A stretch of DNA of 64,000 nt, taken from Diphasiastrum complanatum (taxonomy: Eukaryota > Streptophyta > Lycopodiopsida > Lycopodiales > Lycopodiaceae). Position numbers and translations under genes: made by a program. The stretch is taken from the NCBI GenBank assembly GCA_029204225.1, contig CM055093.1, positions 205,001 through 269,000 of the forward strand, written 5' to 3'. Every line of letters starts with the position of its first letter. Position 1 is the first letter of the stretch. The notes beneath the pieces were generated by a model. It saw nothing but the letters and a program-made list of their open reading frames with translations, was not told the DNA's origin and did not search any database. Positions 31,503 to 42,111 of the stretch are shown piece after piece.

Positions 31503-34061
31503 CCCAAAAATGGAGCAAGAAGAGCCAATGGCATTCTTGATCTTGTTCATAGTGATCTACATGGACCAATACAAACTAGGTCCATTAGTGATTGTTACTA
31601 TTTCATCACATTCATTGATGACTATAGTAGACATATCTGGATTTATTTCATAAGCAAGAAATCTAATGTTTTTGCCAAGTTTAGAGAGTTCAAGGCTCTA
31701 GTTGAAAAACAAACAGGTTGTTATATTAAGACCCTCAGATCAGATGGTGGCGGTGAGTATTTTTCAACAGAGTTTATAAATTTCTGCAAGGATCAGGGGA
31801 TCAAGAGACAAACCACTACACCCTATTCACCACAATAGAACGGAGTTGCAGAACGGAAAAACAGATCCATTGTGGAGATGGCTAGGACAATGTTTAAGAG
31901 CAAGGGTTTGCCAAATACTTTTTGGACAGAAGCATGCATCACAGCTACTCATATCTTGAATCGGTGTCCTATGAAGTCCGTGGAGGGTAAGACACCTTAC
32001 GAAGCTTTTACTGGAAAGAAACCTAATGTTTCTCATTTACGAATATTTGGTTGTGATGCTTACGCTCATGTACCTGATGAAAAACGAAAGAAGCTGGATG
32101 CAAAAGCTGTTAAGTGTATTTTCCTTGGATATGATGAAAGAGCCAAGGCATACAGGATGTATGACACAGATGCACAAAAAATCATGATTTTCAAAGATGC
32201 TACTTTTGATGAGATGGGTCAAAATGACCAAATAAAATTGACATTTGATCCCTTTGATGATAAAGCTAAAATGCAAGTCAAGAAACAAGTTGGTGTCGAT
32301 ATGGAAGAGCCAATGGAAAAAGACAAGGTCAACAATGAGATTCCTAGGAGAGTGCCTAAGTGGTACTTGTCAGTAACAAGTGATGCTAATAAGGGAGATA
32401 CTTCCGAATCAAGTGAGCAGGGAGAGCTTAGAAGATCAAGTAGAAATCGAAAACCTCCTGCAAGATTAGAGATGAATCTAGCCCTAATGGGTTCTGTGCT
32501 CAAGGCTCAGGAACCAAAAACTTTTGATAAAGCAAAGGAGCACAAGGAGTGGCGTGAAGCTATCGAAACAGAAATGGAAGCTATATCAAAAAATAGGACG
32601 TGGAACTTGGTTGAGCTACCTGATGGTAAGACGCCTATCACTTGCAAATGGATATACAAGATCATATATGGAGCTGATGGACAACTCAACAAGTATAAAG
32701 CATGGTTGGTTGCGGGAGGATTTGAGCAGCAGGAAGGTATTGATTTTGAAGAAACCTTCGCACCTGTAGCTAAGATGGTAACTATATGTTCTATCATTGC
32801 TATTTCTGCTTTCTATGGTTGGAAGATCTAGCAAATGGACGTTACATCTGCTTTTCTTAATGGAGTGCTGGATGAAGAGGTGTACTTAGTACAACTTCAA
32901 GGATTTGTTGAGTTAGGGAGAGAGCATCTCGTTTGTAAGCTCAACAAAGCCATTTATGGATTGAAGCAAGCACCACGGGCGTGGTACTCTTGCATTGATG
33001 AACACTTCAAGCGAAGGGGAATAATAATGAGTGATGCTGATCCTAATCTTTACATTCTAAGGCAAGATTCAGATATAGTGTTCATTATGTTGTACGTAGA
33101 TGATTTGATTATTACAGAAAGTAATGAGAGCTTAATTGATGAAATAAAATCAGATATTTCCAAAGCTTTTGACATGAGTGATCTATGATTGATGCACTAT
33201 TGTCTTGGCATTGAAGTATGGCAAAAGGAAGACATGGTCTTTCTTACACAAAGCAAATATACATGAGATTTGCTTTATAAGTTCAATATGCAAGATTGTA
33301 AGCCTTTGAGTATACCTATGGATGTCAACATGAAGCTTATTGCATATGATGAATCTGAGAAAGTGGATGCTTATTTGTATAGACAACTGGTGGGTAGTTT
33401 GATTTATTTGACACACAGACGACCTGATATTTCTTATGTTGTTGGTGTTGTTAGTCAATTTATGCAAGATCCTAGTCAAGCACACTAGAAGTCTGCTAAA
33501 CGTATTCTCAGATACATTTGAGGGACATTGAATTTTGGTTTGAAGTATGATCAGCCTGAAACACCGATGTTGGTAGGTTATACAGATGCCGATTGGGCAG
33601 GTAATATTGATGACAAAATATCTACAAGTGGTCATACATTCAGTTATGGTACAACTGCAATTTCATGGAACAGCAAAAAGCAACCTACAATAGCCTTATC
33701 ATCGACGGAAGCTGAATATCGAGCACTCAGCAATGCTACACAAGAAGCGGTATGGTTACGAAGATTGCTTGTGGATTTACGTCAACCACAGGTGGATGCG
33801 ACTACTATATCTTGCGATAATCAAAGTTGCATTCACCTTGCCAAAAATCCAGTTTTACATGCTCGAACCAAGCACATCAAAATACACTACCATTGTGTTC
33901 GAGAAAAAATTCTTGATGGAGCCATTGATCTTGTTTTTTGTAAATCTGAAGATCAAAAGGCAGATATTTTTACTAAGTCATTAGGTAGATATAAATTTGA
34001 GAGGTTTCGTACTCTATTAGGGATAGAAAAATGTAATTTTATCATTGAGGGAGAGTGTTAG
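30769..34061 (+). pseudogene. Copia D Pol: protease, integrase, RT, RNase H
   Basis: The protease motif is WYIDSGASKHMTS (about 30931). The gag-pre-integrase LWHQRFGHISA...CEGCILGKQH is cut by (GA)n at 31469-31498. The integrase continues in another frame to RSDGGGEYFS and NGVAERKNRS. RT has TCKWIYK, QMDVTSAFLNG and YVDDLIITE; RNase H has YTDADWAGN, ALSSTEAEYRALS and KADIFTKSLG. In-frame stops occur near 31838, 32829, 33187, 33267, 33487 and 33520, most of them C-to-T or G-to-A changes. The terminal TAG (34059-34061) lies in the 3' LTR. Confidence 0.92.
31469..31498. repeat. (GA)n microsatellite inside copia D integrase
   Basis: About 15 GA units. It replaces the sequence after GKQHR and shifts the integrase frame. 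Confidence 0.95.
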
Positions 34062-34313
34062 AAATCAATGATAAACTGCATTGTTACTCTTTACGATGCA
34101 CATTAATGTTGACAGCTGTGATCAGCTGTCAATAGCCGTAGGCTAGTCTATTAGTCTACTCGTAGGTTTTCTCTCTCTATCAGGGTTCAGGGTTTATTTG
34201 TACATTTTACATTCTGTATGAGTTAGTGTGATAGAGTGACAGTACATGTTCTTTTTCCGCCTTCTTGTGGTGATTGCTTATGGTGAATGCTTGATGTTGC
34301 ATATCTAATTCTT
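34056..34313 (+). repeat. 3' LTR of copia D
   Basis: Matches the 5' LTR but lacks its last two bases (CA) and has a 13-bp partial duplication (GATTGCTTATGGT) near 34272. Confidence 0.88.
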
Positions 34314-34339
34314 GATGCTTAACTTTCATTAACGAGGTT

Positions 34340-34841
34340 CCCTTTGAAGTGTACTGTTTTTTGTTTAAACCTTTGGTTAAACTTCAACTATTTCAAATAT
34401 GAATGGTATGATGGGTTTAGTTATATGACTCGAATTAGAACTGTTTGTTAAATTAGTGTATATATACTTATTTGTGGATGGTAATGCCTTGACAATTTGA
34501 AATTGACAGTGCAATAAACATTTTTCTAAGTTGTTACTTAGAAAAACATACACACACATGCTTTTATAACCTATGTTGAATCAAATTATAGATTGAAAGT
34601 GGAATTAATCATGAAAAATTAATTAATAATAATCAAGTTTTTATTTTCCTAATTTTTCTAAGTATATTCTATGATCCTATCTTTGGAGATTGTTTTGTCA
34701 TTATTCTCATTTGTTATTTCGCATAAAACAGGTTCTTCACTTGAATGCTTATGGTCAACTTACTAAATATCAGGAAAAAAATTTGGTTGCACAAGACACA
34801 CTAGAAAGTAAAAATCCCAAAACAACATGGTTTTAGATTGT
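34340..34841. other. CACTA interior, right; no gene recognised
   Basis: AT-rich, no coding signal before the scrap at 34842. Confidence 0.4.
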
Positions 34842-35000
34842 AGGCCTATTGGAGAGGGCTATTATTTGATCAAGGTTGATGAAGTATTTAAACCGAAAGA
34901 AAGACTTCCAAAATATAATGAAGAGTGTACTACATTAGAACATGTTTGTGGCTTATTTGTTCCATGGCCTAAGACATGGTTTTTAAAATCGAGTGTTTAA
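34842..35000 (+). pseudogene. CACTA-associated plant protein scrap (DUF8039-like)
   Basis: The 52-codon open stretch RPIGEGYYLIKVDEVFK, then TTLEHVCGLFVPWPKTW, follows the pattern of the domain found in plant PTTA/En-Spm transposon proteins (a YxLVxVxxV start, then TTLxxxxGxxxxWPKxW). It has no ATG and ends at TAA. The domain name is from memory of the family pattern and should be checked. Confidence 0.5.
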
Positions 35001-35363
35001 TTATAATGATTTGAAATGACATATTTTATCTCGATGTTATTCATTAATTAACATTTAAACTATTTCTGTGATGTTGACATAAGTGTGTAAATAATGACAA
35101 TCATAAAGAGAGTGAAAAATTTCTCTCATTTTAAATAATTTCTAAGTTGGACGTGAAAGTAATTATCTTCATTGTTGTTTTCATATGTTATGGCTAAAGA
35201 ATTTATTATAAGTTCAAATGATGGCTTTGTCCACCCATTTAACATTCTTGCATACATCATACATGCATCATACATCATAGAAAGAGTACTTTGAAACAAT
35301 ACACCCTTCCTTAGTGATAGACTTTGCCCAGTTTGCTAGCTGGAAGAAGAAATTGTGTAGCAC
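35001..35363. other. Unassigned AT-rich sequence
   Basis: No coding signal; CATACATCATACATGCATCA short repeats at about 35250-35278. Confidence 0.4.
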
Positions 35364-35636
35364 TTGTTCCTTCATTGTCAAAGATCTCTATGGCTAGAGC
35401 TTCAGCATCACCTTCGTCATTGGGGCTTCTCCATTCCTATTCAGATTGACTCCATTTTGTTGGGCGACACTACACTCATTGGTCGCTCTCATCTTACATT
35501 TTGGCATGTCTGCAGGCTAGCGGTATTATGGAAGATCTGGACAGTCCGGAATCAGCAGGTTTTTGAGGGTTCAGCCTTCTCCGTTACGGCTATTACATGT
35601 CTCCGTTTTGCTACTTTTAGTATGCATGCTGCTTAG
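35364..35636 (+). pseudogene. LINE (non-LTR retrotransposon) RT C-terminal fragment
   Basis: The peptide RSHLTFWHVCRLAVLWKIWT and RNQQVFEG matches the conserved WxxxxFAxLWxIWxxRNxxxFEG block downstream of the zinc-binding domain of plant LINE reverse transcriptases. An A-rich tail, AGATAAAAAAAAT, near 35740 may be the LINE 3' end. Confidence 0.6.
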
Positions 35637-35989
35637 TTTTTTAGGAATGCCTCCCTGTGCGGAGTGCGATACTTGTATAGCTCGCCTTTTTGGGACAAGT
35701 TTTTGAACTTACAATGAACTTTTAAGGGCAATAGATAAAAAAAATCATTCTATAATATTTAAATGTTTGTAAAAAGGCCAGAAAAATGATTGAATGTGGG
35801 CATAAAGAGAGAATCACAATTGGCCACTCTTTTATTCTTATGCATCTCATGACAAAGGTGGCAAAGAGTTGTTATCTTTAAATAAAAAATTATGAATGGT
35901 ATAAACAATGGTTTTGTTTTTATTGGTTTTTTGTACACCACACAAAAGGACGACAAATAATTGCCAATCTTTTGATTTTTTTATTGTCA

Positions 35990-36685
35990 ATCCACAAAGG
36001 AGTTCTTAGTCACTCGATTATTTTTTACAAACCTTATTTAAAAGGGCATTAAAAAATGGTAGTGTAAGGGTGATGTTTGGATGTTCTTACAAAGAGACAA
36101 AATGAGAAGCATAAACTGCCTTTTAAACTGCAATAAAATATTAACGGGTGGCCAAAATTGCTCTTTAAATAACATGTTTGTAAAGTATTAAAAAATGACA
36201 CTTTTATGCTTTTTTCAATAACTAAATATTGGGCATAACAGTCAGCCCCATTTTTTGTTTTTTGACAAAAATGCACAATGACAAGTATAGACCGCCCTTT
36301 AAACCGCCATTAAATTTAGTTTAAAGGGTGGCTCTATTTTTTTTTTAAAAGTTGTGTGAGTGAATAAAGGGCGGCCAAAAGACACCCTTTAACTTTTTAT
36401 AGTTGTTAATAATGTTCATAAAATTTTTCTAAAAGCCACCCTTTAAGCAAATTTATAACACGACCAAAAATCGCCATTTGATTCCCCCCCCCCCCCTTAA
36501 AACTATGCATATAAGGCAGCTACAAGCGCCCTTTAACAAAGTTTATATGGCAACCAAAAGTCGCCCTCAAAGCAATGGTTTAAAGGGCAGTGTTGAAAAG
36601 GCGGCCAACGGATTAAAGGGCGGATACCAAAAATGGCCTTTTAAACTGATCTAAATGGCGGTTTTTGGCTGCCGTTTCTACGCAC
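35990..36685. repeat. CACTA right subterminal repeats
   Basis: Repeated AAAGGGCGGCCAAAA, CACCCTTTAA and AAATGGCGGTTTTTGGC motifs, many self-complementary, plus a poly-C run at 36484-36496. Confidence 0.75.
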
Positions 36686-36698
36686 TTTTCTTGTAGTG

Positions 36699-36808
36699 GT
36701 GGGAGCTGAAGCTTTCATCTTCTTAGATGGATGCAGTGGATATTTCCTGGTCCAAATAGCTCCAGAAGATAGGCACAAAGCAGCATTCGCCACATAAGAT
36801 GGCATTTA
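36699..36808 (+). pseudogene. Gypsy RT fragment, left piece
   Basis: GAEAFIFLDGCSGYFLVQIA and EDRHKAAFAT belong to Ty3/gypsy RT, with one TAA. It is cut by the CACTA end on the left and by the copia F LTR on the right, and continues at 42767. Confidence 0.85.
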
Positions 36809-37450
36809 TGTGAAAATTGTCAACATTTCCTAGCTAGTTTGAGGCCTAAATTGGCAATTTTTGTACATAGTTTTGGATCTAACCTTTCACACGTGTGAAA
36901 GAGACCTAGATATTTTTATTTTAGTATATATTTCATATTGAAGAAGTCTCAAACTTCAAGACCTTTGAAATGACACCAAAATCATGTTATTTGGACATAT
37001 AGGCCAAAATTGGCTATTTTAGGCTACTGGTGTCCTAAAATTGGGTCCTAAGTTATAGAGAGAGGAGAGAGAGTCATCTCTCTCGCCTATATTAGGCTGA
37101 AATTTGTGGAGAACAGGTAGGAGAAACTTTTGTATTGTTGAGAGAGATCAATAGATCATTGTCACAGTTTCTTCCTCCATTGAGAGCATTGCTTTGTGTA
37201 TTGTCTTCAAACTTTTGTGTATGATCTTAAGAGGTTTTCAAAAGTGGTAGGCTGCTGTTGTAGGGCTGGTATGCTATTTTTTTTGGCTGCCATCAGTACC
37301 TTTTATTAGTTTCTTTTGTCTCTTGAATGCTTTGTCAAGTGCATGTGTATCAAAGGTAGCATTAGGATGCTTTGCCATTTATAGCTTTTGTAGCTTGTTG
37401 TGCCGAGTATTTTGGGAGTTTGGATCCATTCAAGATCCAGTTTTTTCACA
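36809..37450 (+). repeat. 5' LTR of copia F (642 bp)
   Basis: TGTGAAAATTGTC...TTTTTTCACA. It holds a perfect 18-bp palindrome at 36884-36901 and GAGAGAGGAGAGAGAG at 37054. The intact inverted ends and adjoining primer site fix the limits. Confidence 0.93.
36884..36901. promoter_or_regulatory. 18-bp palindrome in F LTR
   Basis: CTTTCACACGTGTGAAAG is a perfect palindrome with an ACACGTGT core, an E-box/G-box-like site for bHLH or bZIP factors. The 3' LTR copy has one mutated arm. Confidence 0.5.
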
Positions 37451-37462
37451 TGGTATCAGAGC
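37451..37462 (+). other. Primer binding site of copia F
   Basis: TGGTATCAGAGC directly follows the 5' LTR and is complementary to the 3' part of plant initiator tRNA-Met. Confidence 0.92.
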
Positions 37463-38597
37463 TAGTTGTCTACTAATTTTAGTAAGGTTTCCATTTATGG
37501 TGATATTTGAATATTTGATCAACTTCTAGCATGATTATGCATTGTACTGTTGATCAAATCTTACTAACCTTTGTTTTGTGAGTTGAACTTGTGGATCAAA
37601 AGCATATTTCAGGTCTATTAAAGATCAGAGGCTGAGAAGGAGCTATTTTGGATCAGATCATAACACCCAATCATTTGTTGATTGTGAGGCTTGTGCATAT
37701 TCAATACTAACAATGTTCTATTCAATCTATTGTTGACAATCTCCACTTCTGTGGATGAATACTCTCATTTGTCGATGAACACTCTCCTTAAGTGGATGAA
37801 CCTTCTCCTTAAGTGGATGACAAATACTCTTTGAGTTATTTTGTAATTCTCCAAAAGGTTGAGTAAAGCTCCCACTTGGATGAAATATTCCCTTTTGGGT
37901 GAACAGATTGTCAACAATCTTTTGCATAAATTTTGGTGTACTTTGTTGAGCATGTAAGTAACTCTCCTTATGTAGTTTGATTGCAGCATTTGCTGAAATG
38001 TTTTAGCCATTATAAAAATGTGTTTTCAGGTTCTTAACAGTTTGAGGAACATTCTCATGTGAAGTGATCTTAGATCTACATCTAAACACCAAGATTTGAC
38101 AAGCTAGTGAAGCTAGTCTTGTGACTCACTAAGTGTGTTCTTTCATTTACCTCTAAAGCTTGTACTTATCATTTGCTAGAGTTTATAAACTTTTAAAAGT
38201 GTGGTTTACATGTGGTTTTACAGGTTGAATCAATATCTTAGTGTGTTGATCAAGTTTGTTCAATTCTAGGTATTCTTGGCAACCTAGTCTTGTGTATTTT
38301 CTAAGAATGCAAGTAACTCTTCACATCATAACTTGATTTGGTTACTTGCTGGAAAGTTTGAGAGCTTAAGCAAGAGTGTTTTCAGGTTGGTTTGAGTTTG
38401 TAATCCATTCTTAGTGTGTGCAAAGTGTTGCATGTGTTTCAATCTTCCTTTCTATGCTTGGAAACCAGCCAGGTTCAAGATAGAAGTGTCTTAGGGTCCT
38501 AGATCTTTTGAGATCTCCTTATCTATCATTTGTTGAGAGAAAAGTGAGTGCTAAGTGCATTAGGACAGAGCCTAAAAGTTGAAGAATCATTATATTC
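37463..38597 (+). other. 1.1-kb untranslated leader of copia F
   Basis: No long frame. The sequence GTGTTTCAATCTT (about 38429) is shared with the leaders of E and L. Several ATG codons precede the Gag start, so splicing or re-initiation may be used. Confidence 0.6.
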
Positions 38598-40490
38598 ATG
38601 GCTTCCAATGGTGGGATCATGTTAGAAACTAATGATAGGTTGAGTTCATCAAACTACTCTACTTGGAAAGTGAGGATGGAGTCCTTACTTGAGTTGAATG
38701 AACTCATGGACATAGTTGCAGGAACCGAACAGAGACCACCCATAGTTCAAGAGCAACATAGGTTTGATCAAAAGGCTAAAAGGGCTCTTCATATCATTAA
38801 AATGAATGTTAACAATGAACTTCTCAAGGAAGTTGGTAAAAGTCAAATTGCAAGTGAGGCATGGAATGCCTTGAAGAAGCTCTTTGAATCAAAGTCCACA
38901 TCTAGGGTATTGACCCTAAGGAGGCAAATATTTTCTAGTAGACAAAGAGAGGGAGAAAGTGCTCATGCATTTGTCTTGAGGGTTAAGTCCTTAAGTGATG
39001 ATCTAGCATGCATTGATGAAAATATAAAAGATGGTGAAATAGTCCAGGTTATGTTGAATGGTTTGCTAGATGAACATACTAACCTTGTGCAAAGTTTTCC
39101 CATTCAAAGAGTCTTGCCAAGTGTGGCTGACTTGCAAGAAATCTTATTGGCTGAAGAACATAGGTTGCAATCAAAGCTTGATGGTGCATCCTTGCAAGGT
39201 GGAGGTGAAGAGGCTTTCTTCACAAAAGGCAAAGTCAAAGGCAAAGGTAAAGGCAAAGGGAAATGGTCCAAAGGTGGTAACTCGAATCATGATGATCACT
39301 CTTCCTCCTCCTCTTCTACTCTTTTTAGAAAGAAAGAAAAGTCAAAGTTCAAGTGCTTTTATTGTGGCATAAAAGGTCATTTTGCAAATGAATGTCATAA
39401 GAAGCAAAGTAATGAAGGTAGCAAGCAAAACAACTTTTGTACTTATAATGAGGATCTAGATTCCTGTGATTCTCTCATGGTGTGTTCTTCAAGTCTAATG
39501 TCAAGTAGAAGTGACAAGGATTCATGGTGGATAGATAGTGGATCTAGTTCACACATGACTAGTCACAAGGAGTTCTTTACTTCTTTGATCTCTTATGTTG
39601 GAACCAAGAAAGTGGTTCACATGCCAAATGGTGGTGAGTGTATGATCAAAGGTATTGGCTCAATTCCTATTTGCCTTTCTACTAATAGGAATGCAAGGCT
39701 TGACGATGTTCTTTACATTCCTTCACTTTCAAGGAATTTGCTAAGTGTTGGTCAAATGTTAAAGAAAGGGTACAAGACAAAGTTTGTTGGAGATGTTTGC
39801 TTCATTACTAAGGGAGATGTCTTGATTGCTAGGGGCAATAGACAAGGTAGACTTTACAAGCTTGATGCATTTGTTATGTCTAACAAGAGGTATGAAATGG
39901 ATGTTGGTGGTTCTCTCAACTTTCAAAAGTCAATTCCTAGCATCAATAAGATTGGTATATATTATGCAAAGTCTAAAGAGCTTCCTTATGCTAGATCTAG
40001 GTTGAGATCTAATGAACTTCTTGGAGATAGTTATTGTTGTGCTGACTTGGCAACATTTGGTGAATCTATGATCAATGTTTTGGATCCATTGGATCGTGAA
40101 GATGGACTAGTGCTACCTACTAGTCAAATGGAGTCATGTGGTGCTAAATTAGTATCATGTTTGAACTCTTCTACTCATAGATTTTCAAGTCTTGGTGGCT
40201 CTTCAATGGAACTACATGGCAAGTGCAAAAATGGAAAAGGTAAGAAGAGAGCTAACCGCATCAATAAAGGTGATGAAAACTTGTCTTTGGAAATGGTTGT
40301 TGCCAATGACTTATTTACTCATTTGGAAAAAGATGGTGCTTTGAGCATGTTTGAAGAAAAAAGTTCTTTTGCATCTTTATGTGATGAGTCCAAGAAAGTC
40401 ATTTGTGCAACAAGTGGTGTCACATGTATTCATATAGAAAGTAGATCAAAAGGTTCTATCATGAGACTTGGTGAGGAAGATCTCAAGTGA
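38598..40490 (+). CDS. Gag-protease-novel tail polyprotein of copia F
   Basis: An intact 630-codon frame with an ATG start. Residues 1-190 are a Ty1/copia Gag (NDRLSSSNYSTWKVRMESLL, RALHIIKMNVNNELLKEVGK). A Lys/Gly-rich stretch precedes the CCHC knuckle CFYCGIKGHFANECHK (Cys253 onward). The aspartic protease motif is WWIDSGSSSHMTSH (Asp313) with LDDVLYIPSLSRNLLSVGQM. Recognisable copia sequence ends near residue 425 (GRLYKLDAFVM). The remaining 200 residues match no family I know and replace the integrase. Such a protein could package and process its own particle but would need RT and integrase from another copy. Keeping this frame open despite about 4% LTR divergence suggests selection or mobilisation in trans. 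Confidence 0.88.
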   Translation: MASNGGIMLETNDRLSSSNYSTWKVRMESLLELNELMDIVAGTEQRPPIVQEQHRFDQKAKRALHIIKMNVNNELLKEVGKSQIASEAWNALKKLFESKSTSRVLTLRRQIFSSRQREGESAHAFVLRVKSLSDDLACIDENIKDGEIVQVMLNGLLDEHTNLVQSFPIQRVLPSVADLQEILLAEEHRLQSKLDGASLQGGGEEAFFTKGKVKGKGKGKGKWSKGGNSNHDDHSSSSSSTLFRKKEKSKFKCFYCGIKGHFANECHKKQSNEGSKQNNFCTYNEDLDSCDSLMVCSSSLMSSRSDKDSWWIDSGSSSHMTSHKEFFTSLISYVGTKKVVHMPNGGECMIKGIGSIPICLSTNRNARLDDVLYIPSLSRNLLSVGQMLKKGYKTKFVGDVCFITKGDVLIARGNRQGRLYKLDAFVMSNKRYEMDVGGSLNFQKSIPSINKIGIYYAKSKELPYARSRLRSNELLGDSYCCADLATFGESMINVLDPLDREDGLVLPTSQMESCGAKLVSCLNSSTHRFSSLGGSSMELHGKCKNGKGKKRANRINKGDENLSLEMVVANDLFTHLEKDGALSMFEEKSSFASLCDESKKVICATSGVTCIHIESRSKGSIMRLGEEDLK

Positions 40491-40661
40491 AAAGAGAGAG
40501 ATGAATGTGAAGTGTTCAAAGTAGGATGTACCTTGAATGATGCTTTTGTGAATGATAGTGAGGGTTCATTATCATTACCTATATCATTGATTAGAAGTCT
40601 AGGTTTGACAAAAAAAATTACTTCAATCATTCTTATGTTGAATGTACTATGTGTTCTTTTC
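40491..40661 (+). other. Spacer between F ORF1 and accessory ORF
   Basis: Starts AAAAGAGAGAGATGAATGTG and includes TTCAAAGTAGGATGTAC, which is also present in element G at 46430. Conserved but with stops in F. Confidence 0.55.
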
Positions 40662-41545
40662 ATGGCTTCTAGAGGGAGTCTTGTGAAGGAAAGGGCAAAG
40701 GAAGAGTGTCTCTTGAGAAGATACAAGGCATAGATCTTAAATCTCTTCATCAACTCAAAGGATGTTATGATCGTGATGGAGTGTTCATGCATGATCAAGA
40801 TGGCAAAAGGTTGGATGAAGAAGACTACATGGAGCAACTCAAGTGGCAATTTCTTCAAGGCAAGGAAAATCTCATTAGTGAGCTCATTGAGGTTTGGTTT
40901 GAACTCAAATGGGCTAGTTTGATTAGGTTTGATACCCAGCTTCATCTACTCTACTTCATGTTGGATAGAATTGTAGAAATCTATCTTTGGGTTTATGATG
41001 GTGACAATGTTTTCACTAACTATAGTGAAAGGCTGAAATCAAGCAATGATGAGATCTTGTGGGATGTTAATCATGTGTTTGAGAGGGAGTATCTCTAGAG
41101 GTTCAGATCTGAAGATGTTTATAAATGCAAACTCCTTGATATTTTATTGGAAGATCAAGATGTTGATCTTGAATTGCTTCATCAACACCAAGAGGCAAGT
41201 AGCAATTGGAAGCTAGTCAAAAGCATCAAAGGGGAGCCACATGGGCAAAGCATTTTGGAATTGTTTTTATAGGTTCTTGAAAGTTCAAGTAAGGTTCTTG
41301 GAGCAACAAGGAAGTGTCCTTTTACTCTACCTTACTTGTTTAATCTCATGTATGGACATTGTCATGTCAATGTGCTGGAATTGTCAAAATTCAATGAAAC
41401 TAGTTCCATATTTTTGTATCCTTTGGATCTTGGAGATGGAATAGTTATCATTGCTCATTTTTATGATCAAGTACATGCATTCATTCAAATCTTGAAAGAT
41501 ATTGAAGTGGTCAATATGAGCAAAGTTCAAGATCTAGCATCCTAG
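40662..41545 (+). pseudogene. Accessory ORF of copia F (unknown function)
   Basis: The shared start ATGGCTTCT (40662) matches that of the intact G frame at 46582. F has lost about 40 nt just after it and so shifts frame. From about 40680 it reads SLEKIQGIDLKSLHQLKGCY, DGKRLDEEDYMEQLKWQFLQ and SSNDEILWDVNHVFEREYL, then a stop at 41096-41098, further open sequence, a stop near 41271, and LPYLFNLMYGHCHVNVLELS. It resembles no copia domain. Its position matches that of integrase-RT in full elements. Confidence 0.7.
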
Positions 41546-42101
41546 TGTTGGCAAATTGGCAAATTGTTGACAATGTAGGATCAGGGTTGTATGCAAATCT
41601 TATGGAGATACTTCAAGTATTTCAAGTTCAGGTTTTGCTCATTCAAATGGAGCAGAGAACACATTATTTTGGCATTCATTCACTCAAGGGCTCTCATGGA
41701 TTGGAGATCTACAATGGCAAGGTGGTGATGGAGGTTCATTCATGGAGATACATGGTGCGTTCACTATGGGCATAGTGGAATGTGGAGGAGGCATGCAAAC
41801 ACTTGTTGGTTACTTTCACTTACAGCGTGTTTGCTGTTGTTTTATAGAGAATTCAAAGGTGGATACATGGAGGAATCCTTTTATTATGATTCTATGTTCT
41901 TTTACATGTATCTTGTTCACCATTCTATGTAAAATTGATGTAAGAAATAGTGAAGCATCCTATATGGACGCTATTATTTATATCAATTATGTTGTACTTC
42001 ATATTGTACATATTAGAACACTTGAGAAGAGATCTATTATCATGATGGAGATCATTCTTAGGTTGGAGCAAAGTAGTGTTGTAAAACTAGCAAGTTAAGT
42101 T
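41546..42101 (+). pseudogene. Distal accessory region of copia F
   Basis: Open stretches include GDGGSFMEIHG, SKVDTWRNPF and CKIDVRNSEASYMDAIIYIN, which recur in element G (GDGGSFMEFYG, CKIDVRNSEASNLDTILYIN). The motif pair DGLV...MESCGA and SSMELHG in the tail of ORF1 is a related repeat. Function unknown. Confidence 0.6.
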
Positions 42102-42111
42102 GAAGAGGGAG
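42102..42111 (+). other. Polypurine tract of copia F
   Basis: GAAGAGGGAG immediately before the 3' LTR; identical in element G (48212-48221). Confidence 0.88.

Larger units (their letters stand above)
29505..34313 (+). mobile_element. Copia retrotransposon D, nearly complete, inactive
   Basis: The two LTRs start TGTTAGAAATCAATG (29505-29753 and 34056-34313) and differ at about ten positions plus a 13-bp insertion in the 3' copy. A primer-site relic (29754-29765) and a polypurine tract GAGGGAGAG at 34047-34055 are present. The internal order Gag, protease, integrase, RT, RNase H is that of Ty1/copia. An identical direct repeat of at least 24 bp flanks the element (29481-29504 and 34315-34338), far longer than the usual 5 bp. 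Confidence 0.92.

Noticed and set aside
36809..36814. A clean 5-bp duplication for copia F
   Set aside because: Only TTTA is unambiguous; a fifth base depends on where the terminal CA of the LTR is counted, so I report 4-5 bp.
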